Part shown: in pieces, positions 1 to 8,742 of the stretch
How positions within the stretch are numbered: the stretch's first letter is position 1
How the letters are laid out: the number at the start of each line of letters is the position of its first letter
Assembly (NCBI RefSeq): GCF_024345975.1
Contig: NZ_JAGQCD010000011.1
Location: forward strand, 1-64,000
DNA length: 64,000 nt
Direction of reading: 5' to 3'
DNA from: Cyanobium sp. Cruz-8D1
Lineage (GTDB): Bacteria > Cyanobacteriota > Cyanobacteriia > PCC-6307 > Cyanobiaceae
Translations under genes and position numbers: made by a program
Notes under the pieces: generated by a model
Seen by the model: the letters and a program-made list of their open reading frames with translations, nothing else
What the model was told of the DNA's origin: nothing
Databases searched by the model: none

Positions 1-374
1 TCCAAATGCTGCGAAATCGGGCTGTCTGAGCGCTTGAACTGAACCCATCTGACGAAATCACCGAGAAATCAGCTCGGAGATGGGAAAACACGACTGCTTA
101 GACGGTTTTTCCGCAAACTCCTAAATCTATACGCCCAGTATACCCGCTTTGGCCTGCAGCCGTCGCCACCTTCTCTCTAACGTTCCCGCTCAGCCGCGGG
201 CAAGAGCCAATGGTTTTGTTCTTCATCGAGGTTCAATAGATGGCGGACATCGTCGGCTGCAGCGGCTTGCTGGAAGGACCAAACGGATGAGGAAGGAGTT
301 TTGACTATTCTCTTTGCTATGCAGGACATTGGCAGACTCTGGTATTCACAGGAAGAGACCTCATCTGGGATGAG
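1..374. other. Edge region without a recognised gene; possible insertion-sequence end
   Basis: This stretch is more AT-rich than the rest of the window. On the minus strand an ATG at 48-46 opens a frame that runs off the window (MGSVQALRQPDFAAFG, 16 codons). The bases upstream of it (about 95-130, containing GTTTGCGGAAAAACCG on the minus strand) could be the terminal region of an insertion sequence, but I cannot name a family from so little sequence. A small inverted repeat CTCATC/GATGAG (about 362-373) sits just beyond the stop of the Nif11 gene. No other coding signal was seen. Confidence 0.3.
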
Positions 375-680
375 CTAAAAGCAGGAGCAATCACCACCGT
401 AGTGAGAGCATCCGCCTCCTCCAGACGCGCCCCCTTCCTCTCCTCCGCCCCACCAAGACCAGGATGCATCGCTTGGCCTGGCGAAATCAAGATGAAAGGA
501 TTGCTTCCCAATCACGGTGCGGAGCTCTTTTCGATGCGTAGTTACATCTTCAATGGACAAGCGAATGCCATAGAGACTCGCTACTTTGATTGCCTCTTGC
601 ATGTCATTTGCTTTATTAAACAGCGAGCGAAACAGGGGGTCCTTGATTAACTTTTCTTTGAGAATCATTAACTCGCTCAT
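375..680 (-). CDS. Nif11-type RiPP precursor peptide with Gly/Cys-rich core
   Basis: The 101-residue product has the two-part build of Nif11-leader ribosomal peptide precursors. An N-terminal amphipathic leader (residues 1-55) carries the family pattern of acidic/basic helices (LKEKLIKDPLFRSLFNKAN, then IKVASLYGIRLSIEDV). It is followed by a short tail of very different composition: a Trp cluster (SWSWW), runs of glycine, three cysteines and a terminal CSHYGGDCSCF. I chose the ATG at 680 because AAGGTG lies five bases upstream; the longer frame to 770 adds 30 residues that do not resemble a leader. The leader would recruit a modifying enzyme and the tail would be matured and exported. No modification enzyme, protease or transporter is visible, but the gene is 375 bases from the window edge and points towards it. 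The family assignment is from sequence pattern only. Confidence 0.8.
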   Translation of the reverse strand: MSELMILKEKLIKDPLFRSLFNKANDMQEAIKVASLYGIRLSIEDVTTHRKELRTVIGKQSFHLDFARPSDASWSWWGGGEEGGASGGGGCSHYGGDCSCF

Positions 681-1030
681 AGCGGCACCTTGGCGAACAT
701 GACTCAGCTCCACGCATGGTAAAGGCATTCCGGCAATTGACCCAAGCAGGTGCGCTAAGCCCACTGCCATGAACTCATTGACCCACCATAACTCATCTCA
801 TCGAGCTTCAGAGCATCCGGGCAAGGCATCTGACCAGCTCTTGACAAGACTATTTTTCCAACGAGTCTGGCAAGGGGAACTGCGGCCGCATCAGTCGCTT
901 GTTCAATCCCAATTCTGATCCTGGGATTCACTCCAGCACATGGCATTGTTCTGGTTAGGCCTCTTGGTGCCGGCTGGATGGGCCCATCACCCCACAAGGG
1001 CAACGAGTCAGCAGGTGGCTATTCCTCCTC
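681..1030. other. Intergenic region between the Nif11 gene and the small secreted-protein pair
   Basis: No frame here looks coding: the candidate minus-strand frame 755-1003 has no domain and biased composition. It should hold divergent promoters for the Nif11 gene (minus) and the 1031 gene (plus), but I found no convincing paired -35/-10 elements. Confidence 0.4.
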
Positions 1031-1435
1031 GTGGTCGTCACGACGCAGCGTCGCCTAGCGCTTCCCTTTGAACTGGTCTACGACCAGGGGCATCCCCAGG
1101 CTGACTTGGCCTGGGCCCGCCAGCCAGCCATCGCTGCTGTGCCGCCCATCGCCTTGCTCTACCTCTACGCCACACCAACCAATGGGCGCCAACAACAGCT
1201 CCTGGCCCAGTTGCTGCCGCTGGCCCCGATGGGGCGATCCCCCAGCCGCGTACAGATGGGTGTCTTTCGTGATACGCCGCGCGGCAGAAGGCTTCTCGCC
1301 GCCCAGCAACAACAACTCCAGGCCTTGGCCATGCCCTACGAACAGGTACGTTTCGTCCCCGGTGCCCCTGTGCCAGCGGCATCGTTTCAGCCACCTGAAT
1401 CCATGTCCCTGCTGCCGGAGTCTGATCTCCGATGA
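1031..1435 (+). CDS. Conserved-looking hypothetical protein, possibly SPOR-like
   Basis: The frame begins at GTG 1031 and encodes 134 residues; no ATG is available, and the frame is open back to 959. Its stop overlaps the start of the next gene by four bases (ATGA), which argues for translation of both. The middle (residues about 40-110: LYLYATPTNGRQQQLLAQLL, then VQMGVFRDTPRGRRLLAAQ) has the alternating beta-strand/helix pattern and the VQ-G-F phrase of SPOR-type repeats found in cyanobacterial envelope proteins. This is a weak resemblance and no function is claimed. The C-terminus is Pro/Ser-rich. Confidence 0.5.
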   Translation: MVVTTQRRLALPFELVYDQGHPQADLAWARQPAIAAVPPIALLYLYATPTNGRQQQLLAQLLPLAPMGRSPSRVQMGVFRDTPRGRRLLAAQQQQLQALAMPYEQVRFVPGAPVPAASFQPPESMSLLPESDLR

Positions 1436-1902
1436 GAGGCCTGGCTTGCATCCGTTGCCGGTTTCCGGGTCTGTTCGCTGCTGGGTTGATTGGCCTGGCT
1501 CTCGCTGCCCCCAGCCAAGCCAGCACATTTGATGTGTTCTGTACGAACAACTCGGATGGCACGCTCACCTGCAGCGGCTGGGATGGGGGCGAGACACTCA
1601 CCTGTGTGAGCAGCCGGGGCCGCACAACCACCTGCTCAACCCCCAGCGGCCGCAGCTTCAGCTGTGTGCAAGGGCTGGGGGGAGTGCTCTCCTGTGGCAA
1701 CCCAGACCGGGGCACCATGCGCGGGGATGGACCGCGCTGTGTGCCTGCAGGCGACGGCACCTTGGTCTGTGACGAAGACGATCCCCCCAGTGAGCCGCTG
1801 CTGCGGGCACCGGCGGTCCCAGGCAGCATGGCCCCGTTCATGGGGCCCAGCATGGATCTGCTTCGGCCCGATTCCCTCACGATCCCAAGCCTGTTTGATT
1901 GA
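1432..1902 (+). CDS. Small secreted cysteine-rich protein, function unknown
   Basis: 156 residues with a Sec-type signal peptide (positive MRGLACIRCRF, hydrophobic GLFAAGLIGLALAA, likely cleavage after ASQAS-like residues near 31). The mature part carries short repeating units of the form T-C-S/V spaced 12-16 residues (LTCSGWDG, LTCVSSRG, TTCSTPSG, FSCVQGLG, LSCGNPD), then an acidic stretch (VCDEDDPPSE) and a Pro-rich tail. The repeats suggest a small beta-rich disulphide or metal-binding exported protein. It overlaps the preceding gene by four bases. No family recognised. Confidence 0.6.
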   Translation: MRGLACIRCRFPGLFAAGLIGLALAAPSQASTFDVFCTNNSDGTLTCSGWDGGETLTCVSSRGRTTTCSTPSGRSFSCVQGLGGVLSCGNPDRGTMRGDGPRCVPAGDGTLVCDEDDPPSEPLLRAPAVPGSMAPFMGPSMDLLRPDSLTIPSLFD

Positions 1903-1985
1903 GCTGCTCCATCCAGCCATGCCTCACCTGCCCGTTGAGAAAGAGGAGGGAGGGCGGCGACGATGCCCGCCTAACCTCATGGCCG

Positions 1986-3290
1986 ATGGTCCATACCCTG
2001 GTGCTGCTGGCGAGTGAGTCGCGCCTTGAGGCGCTGCTCGACTGGCTCGATCGACAGGCCCTGGCCGTCGCCGGTTTTCCGCTGCTTGCCACCGCCGAAC
2101 TGGCTGGGCGGCTGCGCAGCGACCCCCGCACCGCCCAGCTGCCGGTGATGGCACTGGAGGCACTCTCAGAAGGGGGCGATATCCAGGTGGCCGCCCGCGT
2201 GCTGGCTGGTGAGGTGGCGGCGGTGATCGCCTTCCTTGATCCGGAGGCGCCCGTGGGCTCGCCGCCCGACGGCCGGCTGCTGATCCGCGCCTGCGATCTG
2301 GCCGCCGTGCCCCTGGTCCTCAACGCCGCCACCGCCGAGCTGGCCCTGCGGGGCCTGGCCCACGGCCGCTCGGCCTACCTGCTGTTCAATCCCGTGGCCG
2401 GCCAGGGGGAGCCCAACGCCGATCTGGCCCTGATCCGCTCGATCCTCGAGCCCCAGCTGCTGGTGACGGTGCTGCTCACCAGTGCCAGCACCGATCCAGG
2501 CGACCAGTGCCGCGAGCTCGTCGAGCTGCTCCAGGCCCGGCCAGCCGGCGAGGTGGGCAACGTGATGATCGTGGCCTGCGGTGGCGACGGCACCGTCTCG
2601 GCGGTGGCGGGGGCGGTGGCCGGCACCGGCATTCCCCTCGGCGTGATCCCCCGCGGCACCGCCAACGCCTTCGCGGCGGCGCTCGACATCCCCACCGACC
2701 TGGTGGGCGCCTGCGAGACGATCCTGGCCGGCCACACCCACGTAGTGGATGCCGCCCGCTGCAACGGCCTGCCGATGACCCTGCTGGCCGGCGTCGGCTT
2801 TGAGGCCGGGATGGTGGATCGCGCCACCCGCGAGCTCAAAACGATGCTCGGCCCGCTCGCCTACATGCTCGCCGGCGCCCAGCAGCTGGTGAGCCAGCAG
2901 CCCTTCCAGGCCCGCGTCGAGATCGACGGCACCGTCACCGACGTGCAGGCGGCCGCCATCACCGTGGCCAACGTGGCCCCCGCCACCTCGGTCCTGGCCC
3001 AGGGCTTCGGGCGGGTGATCCCCGACGACGGCCTGCTGGAGGTCACGATCGCCTCGCCCAGCACCCGCCTGCAGGGCCTCAACGCCCTCGCCTCCCTGCT
3101 CACCTCCGCCGTGGTCCAGTCGCCCAGCAACCACCCCGATCTTCTCTGTTTGCGGGCCCGCCACATCACGATCAGCACCGACCCACCCCAGCGGCTGGTG
3201 ATCGACGGCGAAATGCTCGAAGCCGACTCCGTCACCTTCACCTGCCTGCCCGGCGCCCTGACGGTGTTCGCGCCACTCCAGACACCGTGA
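1986..3290 (+). CDS. Methylglyoxal synthase-like domain fused to a diacylglycerol/lipid kinase
   Basis: 434 residues. Residues 1-125 align by eye with methylglyoxal synthase: VLLASESR start, the GGDIQVAARV phrase that carries the family catalytic Asp, AVIAFLDPEA, and a closing VPLVLNAATAELALRG. The conserved catalytic His of the bacterial enzyme (in the PHDPDV phrase) is replaced by SPPDGR. Residues from about 135 form a DagK/YegS-type catalytic domain: LLFNPVAGQGEPNADL, ACGGDGTVSAVAGAV (nucleotide-binding GGDGT), IPLGVIPRGTANAFAAAL, and a C-terminal all-beta lobe ending in RLVIDGEMLEAD. Predicted to phosphorylate diacylglycerol or a related lipid. The ATG at 1986 starts exactly at the domain; TTG at 1899 would add 29 residues without homology. 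Confidence 0.85.
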   Translation: MVHTLVLLASESRLEALLDWLDRQALAVAGFPLLATAELAGRLRSDPRTAQLPVMALEALSEGGDIQVAARVLAGEVAAVIAFLDPEAPVGSPPDGRLLIRACDLAAVPLVLNAATAELALRGLAHGRSAYLLFNPVAGQGEPNADLALIRSILEPQLLVTVLLTSASTDPGDQCRELVELLQARPAGEVGNVMIVACGGDGTVSAVAGAVAGTGIPLGVIPRGTANAFAAALDIPTDLVGACETILAGHTHVVDAARCNGLPMTLLAGVGFEAGMVDRATRELKTMLGPLAYMLAGAQQLVSQQPFQARVEIDGTVTDVQAAAITVANVAPATSVLAQGFGRVIPDDGLLEVTIASPSTRLQGLNALASLLTSAVVQSPSNHPDLLCLRARHITISTDPPQRLVIDGEMLEADSVTFTCLPGALTVFAPLQTP

Positions 3291-3300
3291 TCCCCCCACC

Positions 3301-4827
3301 ATGAACCTCGCCTCCGAGGCGGGTATCGCCACCAAGGTGCGCCGCATGGCCGACCGGGTGCGCTGGGGCCATCCCGAGATCACCCGCCGCGGCATCGATC
3401 CCTGCCGCCTGGCGATCGAGGGGGATCCAGGCGCACCGGAGGCCTTCTCCTTCCTCGTGCTGGGGGACAGCGGCACCGGTCTGCACCGCCGCGACACCCC
3501 CCAGCGGCGGGTGGCCGAGCAGTTGCTCGCCCATGGCAGCGAGGCTCGCTTCCTGCTGCACACCGGTGATGTGGTGTACCCGGTGGGTTCCAGCGAGCAG
3601 TACCCGGACAACTTCATCCGTCCCTACCGCGAGTGGATCGTGGGCGGTGAGGACTGGCGCCGGCTGCGCTACGACCGGCTGGTGTTCAAGGTGCCGTTCC
3701 TGCCGGTGCTCGGCAACCACGACTACTACGACCTGCCGCTGCCCCTGGGGTTGCTGGCCGGCCTGACGGCGGCGCCGCGGCGGTTGCTGCGCTCCTGGAT
3801 CCATCTCGATGTGGGTTGGCACGGCTCCTACGTGGGCCAGGCCTGGGCCCGCGCCTTCCTCGATGGGCTCAGCGCCGTACCCGAGGCGGACCTGGGCGAG
3901 CACCTCGCCCGCACCCGCACCGCCACGGTCGACGGGGCCCCCTGCCTGCTTTATCGCCCCGGCCAGTTCACCCGCCTGCCCCACCGCCACTACACCGTTC
4001 GCTGGGCCGGTGTCGACGTGTTCGCCCTCGACTCCAACACCTTCAACCAGCCCCTGCCGGCCGGCGCCGACAACGGCGACCTGCGCGAGCGTCGCCAGGG
4101 GCTCGACGCCGAGCGGGCCGCCCTGCTGCTGTCCCTCGGCCCCGTCGACGGCGACGAGGACGCCCGCGACGATCGGGCCACCAAGGCCGAGCAGCTCGAT
4201 GAACAGATCCGTGACATCGACAAGCAGCTCACGGGCGGCCCCCGGGCGGTGGATGAGGCCCAGTTCGACTGGTTCGCCGACGCCCTGATCGCCTCCTGGC
4301 GCAACCCCGCGGTGCGAGGCCGGCTGCTGGTGCTGCACCACCCCCCCTACGTCACCGAAACCAGCAAGTGGGACCAGGGCCAGACCCTGGCCGTGCGCAC
4401 CCAGCTGCGCCGCGTGCTGGATCGGGTGGCCGCCGCCCTCGGCGATCGGCCGGCCGGCCGGCCCCTGCTCGATCTGGCCTTCAGCGGCCATGCCCATTGC
4501 CTGGAGCTGCTCGAGGTCGGCGACACCGGCCACGGCGATGCCCGCATCCCCTGGGCGATCTGCGGCGGCAGCGGCTACAGCCTGCGCCGCCAGCGACGGG
4601 AAGGGTCCGTGCTGCTGGAGGGTCCCCGGGGCGCCGAGCGAGTCGTGGCCCGCTCGCGCCTGTTCCTCGGCCGCAGCGGCCGGGGCTCCGGCCTGCGGCG
4701 TGCCTACTCCGCCCTGCGGGTCGACGTGGCGGCAGGCACCCCTTTGCAGCTCACGCTCACGCCACTGGTGGCCGAGAAGGCTGAAGGGGAATGGCGGCCC
4801 TACTGCGGGGCCGAGATCACGCTATGA
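3301..4827 (+). CDS. Calcineurin-like metallophosphoesterase
   Basis: 508 residues with the metal-binding blocks of the family in order: LVLGDSGTG (about residue 50), LLHTGDVVYPVGS (about 82), VLGNHDYYD (about 138), LVLHHPPYV (about 345) and FSGHAHCLEL (about 395). These give the dinuclear-metal phosphoesterase site with Asp, Asn and His ligands. Substrate is unknown. No signal peptide is evident. The gene follows the lipid-kinase fusion by 10 bases and overlaps MoaB by four, so a plus-strand operon is likely. Catalytic class is secure, physiological role is not. Confidence 0.85.
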   Translation: MNLASEAGIATKVRRMADRVRWGHPEITRRGIDPCRLAIEGDPGAPEAFSFLVLGDSGTGLHRRDTPQRRVAEQLLAHGSEARFLLHTGDVVYPVGSSEQYPDNFIRPYREWIVGGEDWRRLRYDRLVFKVPFLPVLGNHDYYDLPLPLGLLAGLTAAPRRLLRSWIHLDVGWHGSYVGQAWARAFLDGLSAVPEADLGEHLARTRTATVDGAPCLLYRPGQFTRLPHRHYTVRWAGVDVFALDSNTFNQPLPAGADNGDLRERRQGLDAERAALLLSLGPVDGDEDARDDRATKAEQLDEQIRDIDKQLTGGPRAVDEAQFDWFADALIASWRNPAVRGRLLVLHHPPYVTETSKWDQGQTLAVRTQLRRVLDRVAAALGDRPAGRPLLDLAFSGHAHCLELLEVGDTGHGDARIPWAICGGSGYSLRRQRREGSVLLEGPRGAERVVARSRLFLGRSGRGSGLRRAYSALRVDVAAGTPLQLTLTPLVAEKAEGEWRPYCGAEITL

Positions 4828-5423
4828 GCCGGCTGCGTTCCCCAGTCAAGGGTGTGCCAGCCGCCTGCCTCGCTTTAGCGTCAGGCTCATTCGCAGCCGC
4901 TGGATCGGTGAGCCTCTCCATCGCCCTGCTCACGGTCTCCGACAGCCGCAGCCTCAGCGACGACCCCTCGGGCGATGCCCTGCAACGGCGGCTGGAGGCG
5001 GCCGGCCACCGGCTGCTGGAGCGCAGCCTGGTGCCCGACGACCGTTACCGCATCCGCGCCGAGCTGAGCCGCTGGATCGCCGATGCCGCCGTGCAGGTGG
5101 TGATCAGCTCCGGCGGCACCGGCCTCACCGGCCGCGACGGCACCCCCGAGGCGGTGGCGCCCCTGCTCGACAAGACCATCGAGGGCTTCGGGGAGCTGTT
5201 CCGGGTGCTGTCCTTTGAGACGATCGGCACCAGCACCCTGCAGAGCCGTGCCCTGGCCGGGGTGGCCAACGGCACGGTGGTGTTCGTCCTGCCCGGCTCC
5301 CTCGATGCGGTCTGCACCGCCTGGGACCGGCTGATCCGCGCCCAGCTCGACGCCACCACCCGCCCCTGCAACCTGGTGCAGCTGCTGCCGCGGCTCCGCG
5401 AGCCTGCCGACCAGTCGCCGTGA
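4824..5423 (+). CDS. moaB: Molybdenum cofactor biosynthesis protein MoaB/MogA type
   Basis: The MoaB/MogA fold is clear: [22 protein letters not shown] at the domain start, [20 protein letters not shown] (the SGGTG molybdopterin-binding loop), [21 protein letters not shown] and [12 protein letters not shown]. In molybdenum cofactor synthesis this family adenylylates molybdopterin. The ATG at 4824 overlaps the previous stop (ATGA), but gives 28 extra residues before the domain; GTG at 4908 gives 171 residues, the usual family length, and may be the true start. It sits away from the moaA-mobA genes at 30-32 kb. Confidence 0.85.
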   Translation: MSRLRSPVKGVPAACLALASGSFAAAGSVSLSIALLTVSDSRSLSDDPSGDALQRRLEAAGHRLLERSLVPDDRYRIRAELSRWIADAAVQVVISSGGTGLTGRDGTPEAVAPLLDKTIEGFGELFRVLSFETIGTSTLQSRALAGVANGTVVFVLPGSLDAVCTAWDRLIRAQLDATTRPCNLVQLLPRLREPADQSP

Positions 5424-7180
5424 TCGCTGGTTCGTGGCGGAGTGGCGCAGCCCGTTCCTGGTGGCTGGGGATCCTCGCCCTGCTGATGGCCCTGGGCCTT
5501 TCCCTGCCCCTGGCCCCGGGCCTGTCGGCGACCGCCTCCGGCCCCAGCGGGGCCGCCCCCCCGCAGGCTGCGGCCGCCCCGGGCGACCAGAGCGGCATGG
5601 TGGCCGCCGGCAGTTTCGAGCTGGCCAAAGTCCGCATCCTTGGCGTTCCCGCCCTCACCGTGGCCTCTCCAGTGGTGGGCAGCCAGGACGATGCGCCCAA
5701 CGCCCAGCGCCGCGCCGAGGTGATCGAAGGCAACCTGCGCCTGCTCTACGACCCCCAGCATCTCTGCAGCGAGAGCGAACAGATCGCCGAGTGGATCCTG
5801 CTGCGGGTGCTGGGGGGCAACGAGGGGGCCTGTGAGCAGCCACCGCTCCAGCCGGTCACGGGCAGCGCCCCAGAGCAATTGGTGGTCCAGCGCAAGCAAC
5901 TGCCCGGAGGGGATGTGGTGCTGGAAGCCAGGGTGCCGGAACGGTCCGAGCCCCTGCCGCTACTGACGATCACCCGTGCCGATGCCAGCCTCAATGGCAT
6001 CAGCGCCTTGGCCCTGGGGGAACGCTGGCAGCAGCGGCTGCAGAGCCGCCTTCGCCACGCCCGCCGGGTGATGCAGCCGGCTGACCTGCGCCGCCGCTGG
6101 CGGTTCACCTTCGCGCTGGAGCTGGCGCTGGCCCTGCTCACCGCCGGCACCCTCTGGCTCTGGCGCCAGAACCGCCACCGCCGCGCCAGGCTCCTGGGCC
6201 GCCGCCGCCCCACACCGGATCGGGCCCTGGAGCACCGCCTGCAGCTGCACCAGGCCTTCGGGCTGCTGCTTCTGCTGGCGGTGCTGCTGCAGCTGATGGT
6301 CATGCTGGCCCTGGGGGTGATGGCCGTCCCGGGCAAGGTGCCCCTGGGCCTGCAGTTGCTGCTGCAGCCGGTTCACACCTTCCTCAAGGTGCTGCTCGTC
6401 GGGTTGGTTGCCCTGCTGGTGCGTTCCCTGGCCACGTTTCTGCTGCACCAGTGGGCCGACAGCGCCAGCGTGCCGGTGGAGGAGCAGGCCCGGCGGGAGC
6501 AGCGACACCGCAGCCTGCTGCGGGTGAGCCACCGCCTCATCGATCTGGCCTGCGTGATCGCGGCCAGCGGCTTGATCCTGATCGACATTCCCGGCCTCCG
6601 GGCCGCCTCCTCCTCCCTGCTGCTGGCCGGCGGCGCCCTGCTGGGTGGCCTGGCCCTGGTGTTCCAGGGGCTGCTGCGCGATTTCGCCGCCGGCCTCGCC
6701 GTGCTGATCGAGGATCGCTACGCCATCGGCGACTGGGTGGAGATCGGCGGCCTCGAGGGTGACGTGGTGGACGTGGGCGTGCTCAGCACCCAGCTGCGCT
6801 GCCTCGACCACCGGGTGGCCGTGATCCAGAACAGCGCCTTCGACCGGGTGGTGAACCACACCAAGCTGCGCTCCGGCGAAGAGGTGAAGCTGCTGGTGTC
6901 CCACCGCTGCCCCGACATCGACCACGCCCTGGCGGTGGTGGCCGAGGAGCTCGCCCTCTTCCACGCCGACAGCACCTGGGGACCGCGGCTGCTGGCGGCG
7001 CCCCTGCTGCGGGGCGTCAGTGCCACCGGGCCCCTGGGCATCACCGTGAGCGCCCTGCTCACCACCGTGGCCGGCGAACAGTGGGCCTGTTCCCGCGAGC
7101 TGCAGCGGCGCCTGGTGGCCCGCTTCCAGCGGGAGGGCCTTCCCCTGGCCGATGGCCTGGAGCTGGCCGCCCGCAGCTGA
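5420..7180 (+). CDS. MscS-family mechanosensitive ion channel
   Basis: 586 residues. A signal-like hydrophobic segment (residues 13-40) precedes a long periplasmic region (about 40-225), then transmembrane helices near 225-245, 275-300, 315-340 and 375-395. The pore and beta-domain typical of MscS follow: [21 protein letters not shown], then [40 protein letters not shown] and the C-terminal alpha/beta domain. It would open under membrane tension and release solutes in hypo-osmotic shock. Start GTG 5420 overlaps moaB by four bases. It converges on the ABC permease gene with a 17-base gap. Confidence 0.88.
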   Translation: MIAGSWRSGAARSWWLGILALLMALGLSLPLAPGLSATASGPSGAAPPQAAAAPGDQSGMVAAGSFELAKVRILGVPALTVASPVVGSQDDAPNAQRRAEVIEGNLRLLYDPQHLCSESEQIAEWILLRVLGGNEGACEQPPLQPVTGSAPEQLVVQRKQLPGGDVVLEARVPERSEPLPLLTITRADASLNGISALALGERWQQRLQSRLRHARRVMQPADLRRRWRFTFALELALALLTAGTLWLWRQNRHRRARLLGRRRPTPDRALEHRLQLHQAFGLLLLLAVLLQLMVMLALGVMAVPGKVPLGLQLLLQPVHTFLKVLLVGLVALLVRSLATFLLHQWADSASVPVEEQARREQRHRSLLRVSHRLIDLACVIAASGLILIDIPGLRAASSSLLLAGGALLGGLALVFQGLLRDFAAGLAVLIEDRYAIGDWVEIGGLEGDVVDVGVLSTQLRCLDHRVAVIQNSAFDRVVNHTKLRSGEEVKLLVSHRCPDIDHALAVVAEELALFHADSTWGPRLLAAPLLRGVSATGPLGITVSALLTTVAGEQWACSRELQRRLVARFQREGLPLADGLELAARS

Positions 7181-7197
7181 TCAGAGGGCTGCCGCGC

Positions 7198-8742
7198 TCA
7201 GGCAGCCGCCAACCAGCGACGCCGGGCCCGGTCGCTGAGGTCCTCGCCGACCAGGGTGAGCAGGGCGTAGACCGCCACCAGCGCCAGCAGCTGGTCCCAG
7301 GCGAAGGAGCTGAGGCTCTCCAGCAACTGGCTGCCCAGTCCGGTCGCCCCCACCAGTCCCACCACCACCGATTCCCGCAGGATCACATCGGCCCGGTAGG
7401 CGCCGTAGGCCAGGTAGGGGCGAGCCAGCCCGCTGAAGCGGCCGTAGAGCAGGGCCAGCCGCGGCCCGCTGCCGCCGCAGGCCAGGGCCTCCTCGGCGGC
7501 CGGATCGGTGGAATCGGCGCTCTCCAGCAGCAACCGGCCCAGCACCCCCAGGTTGTGGAAGCCCAGGGCCAGGGCGGCGGTGATCACCCCCGGCTCGAGC
7601 ACGAACAGCAGCAGCAGGGCCGTGAGGGGCGGCGGCCACAGGCGCCCCAGGGCCCACAGCAGCCGCAGCCCCTGCCGGGCCCAGCCCACCGGCGCCACCA
7701 CCAGCAGCAGCAGCGGCGCCAGGCCCACCGCGAGGCTGGCCGCCAGGCCGGTGAGCAGCAGGGTGCCCCCCACCAACCGGGGCCAGGGCAAGGCAAACGT
7801 GGCCACCCAGCTGCCGCCGCCCAGGCCGGGCAGGGGCTGCCAATGGAGCAGGGCCGCCGGATCCACCCCCAGGCCGCGACCCACCAGAACGCAGAGGGGC
7901 AGCAGGGCGGCCAGGGTCAGCAGCATCTCGCGGCTGCGTTCGCCCACGCCCCGCCGGGCCAGCACGAAACGGCCGGGCACCAGCCAGCGCCGGCGCAGCA
8001 GGCTGATGACCGCCTCCAGGGCCAGCATCACCGCCAGCAGCAGCCACAGGCCGCTCCAGAGTTCATGGAACTCGAGCGACTGCAGGGTCAGCTTGAGATC
8101 GGTGCCCAGGCCCCCGAGGCCGAACACCCCCAGCAGGGTGGCGCTGCGCAGGGCGCATTCCAGCCGGTAGCCGCCGTAGCTGAGCACCCCCGGCAGCAGG
8201 GCCGGCCCCAGGGCCGTGAGCAGGGCCGCCGGCGCCGGGGCGCCCGCCGCCCGCAGGGCCTCCAGGTTGGCGGTGGGCAGGGCATCGAGCAGGTCGGACA
8301 GCACCCGCGCCACCAGGGCGCCGAAGGGCAGGGCGATCGCCAGCACCGCCACCGCCGGCTGCAGCCCCACCAGCTGCAGCAGCAGCAGGCCCCAGATCAG
8401 TTCATGGATCGCCCGGGGCAGGGCCAGCAGGCAGCGGATCAGCTCCGCCGGCACCCCGCTGCCCGTCAGGGTGCGCCACACGGTGCGGGAGCTGGCCGCC
8501 CCCAGCACCAGGCCCAGCACCAGGCTGCCGGCCCAGCCCAGCAGGGCCATGCCGGCCGTCACCCCCAGCCCCTTCAGCAGCGAAGCCAGCACCACTGGAT
8601 CCAGCGATGGCGTCACCGCCGCCAGCACAAAGCTGCCGATCAGCTCCCAGCCGCCGCCGTGCACCAGCGGCGGCAGCAGGACGGCCAGGGGCACCAGCAC
8701 CAGGGCCGGCAGCAGCATCAGCAGCGGCGACGCCGGTTTCAA
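7198..8742 (-). CDS. ABC transporter permease, PhnE-like tandem protein (oxyanion uptake; probably selenate)
   Basis: 514 residues consisting of two BPD-type permease halves in tandem, each with several membrane helices. Half one carries the permease loop LPRAIHELIWGLLLLQLVG and GAPAPAALLTALGPALLPG; half two repeats it as CGGSGPRLALLYGRFSGLARP. This arrangement is that of phosphonate/phosphite PhnE-PtxC permeases. Only two genes of the transporter lie here (the ATPase overlaps it by four bases); the matching binding protein is probably the one at 15177-16127, which resembles the putative selenate-binding family linked to SelD. Substrate is therefore inferred from context, and phosphonate or phosphite remain possible. 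Confidence 0.8.
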   Translation of the reverse strand: MKPASPLLMLLPALVLVPLAVLLPPLVHGGGWELIGSFVLAAVTPSLDPVVLASLLKGLGVTAGMALLGWAGSLVLGLVLGAASSRTVWRTLTGSGVPAELIRCLLALPRAIHELIWGLLLLQLVGLQPAVAVLAIALPFGALVARVLSDLLDALPTANLEALRAAGAPAPAALLTALGPALLPGVLSYGGYRLECALRSATLLGVFGLGGLGTDLKLTLQSLEFHELWSGLWLLLAVMLALEAVISLLRRRWLVPGRFVLARRGVGERSREMLLTLAALLPLCVLVGRGLGVDPAALLHWQPLPGLGGGSWVATFALPWPRLVGGTLLLTGLAASLAVGLAPLLLLVVAPVGWARQGLRLLWALGRLWPPPLTALLLLFVLEPGVITAALALGFHNLGVLGRLLLESADSTDPAAEEALACGGSGPRLALLYGRFSGLARPYLAYGAYRADVILRESVVVGLVGATGLGSQLLESLSSFAWDQLLALVAVYALLTLVGEDLSDRARRRWLAAA

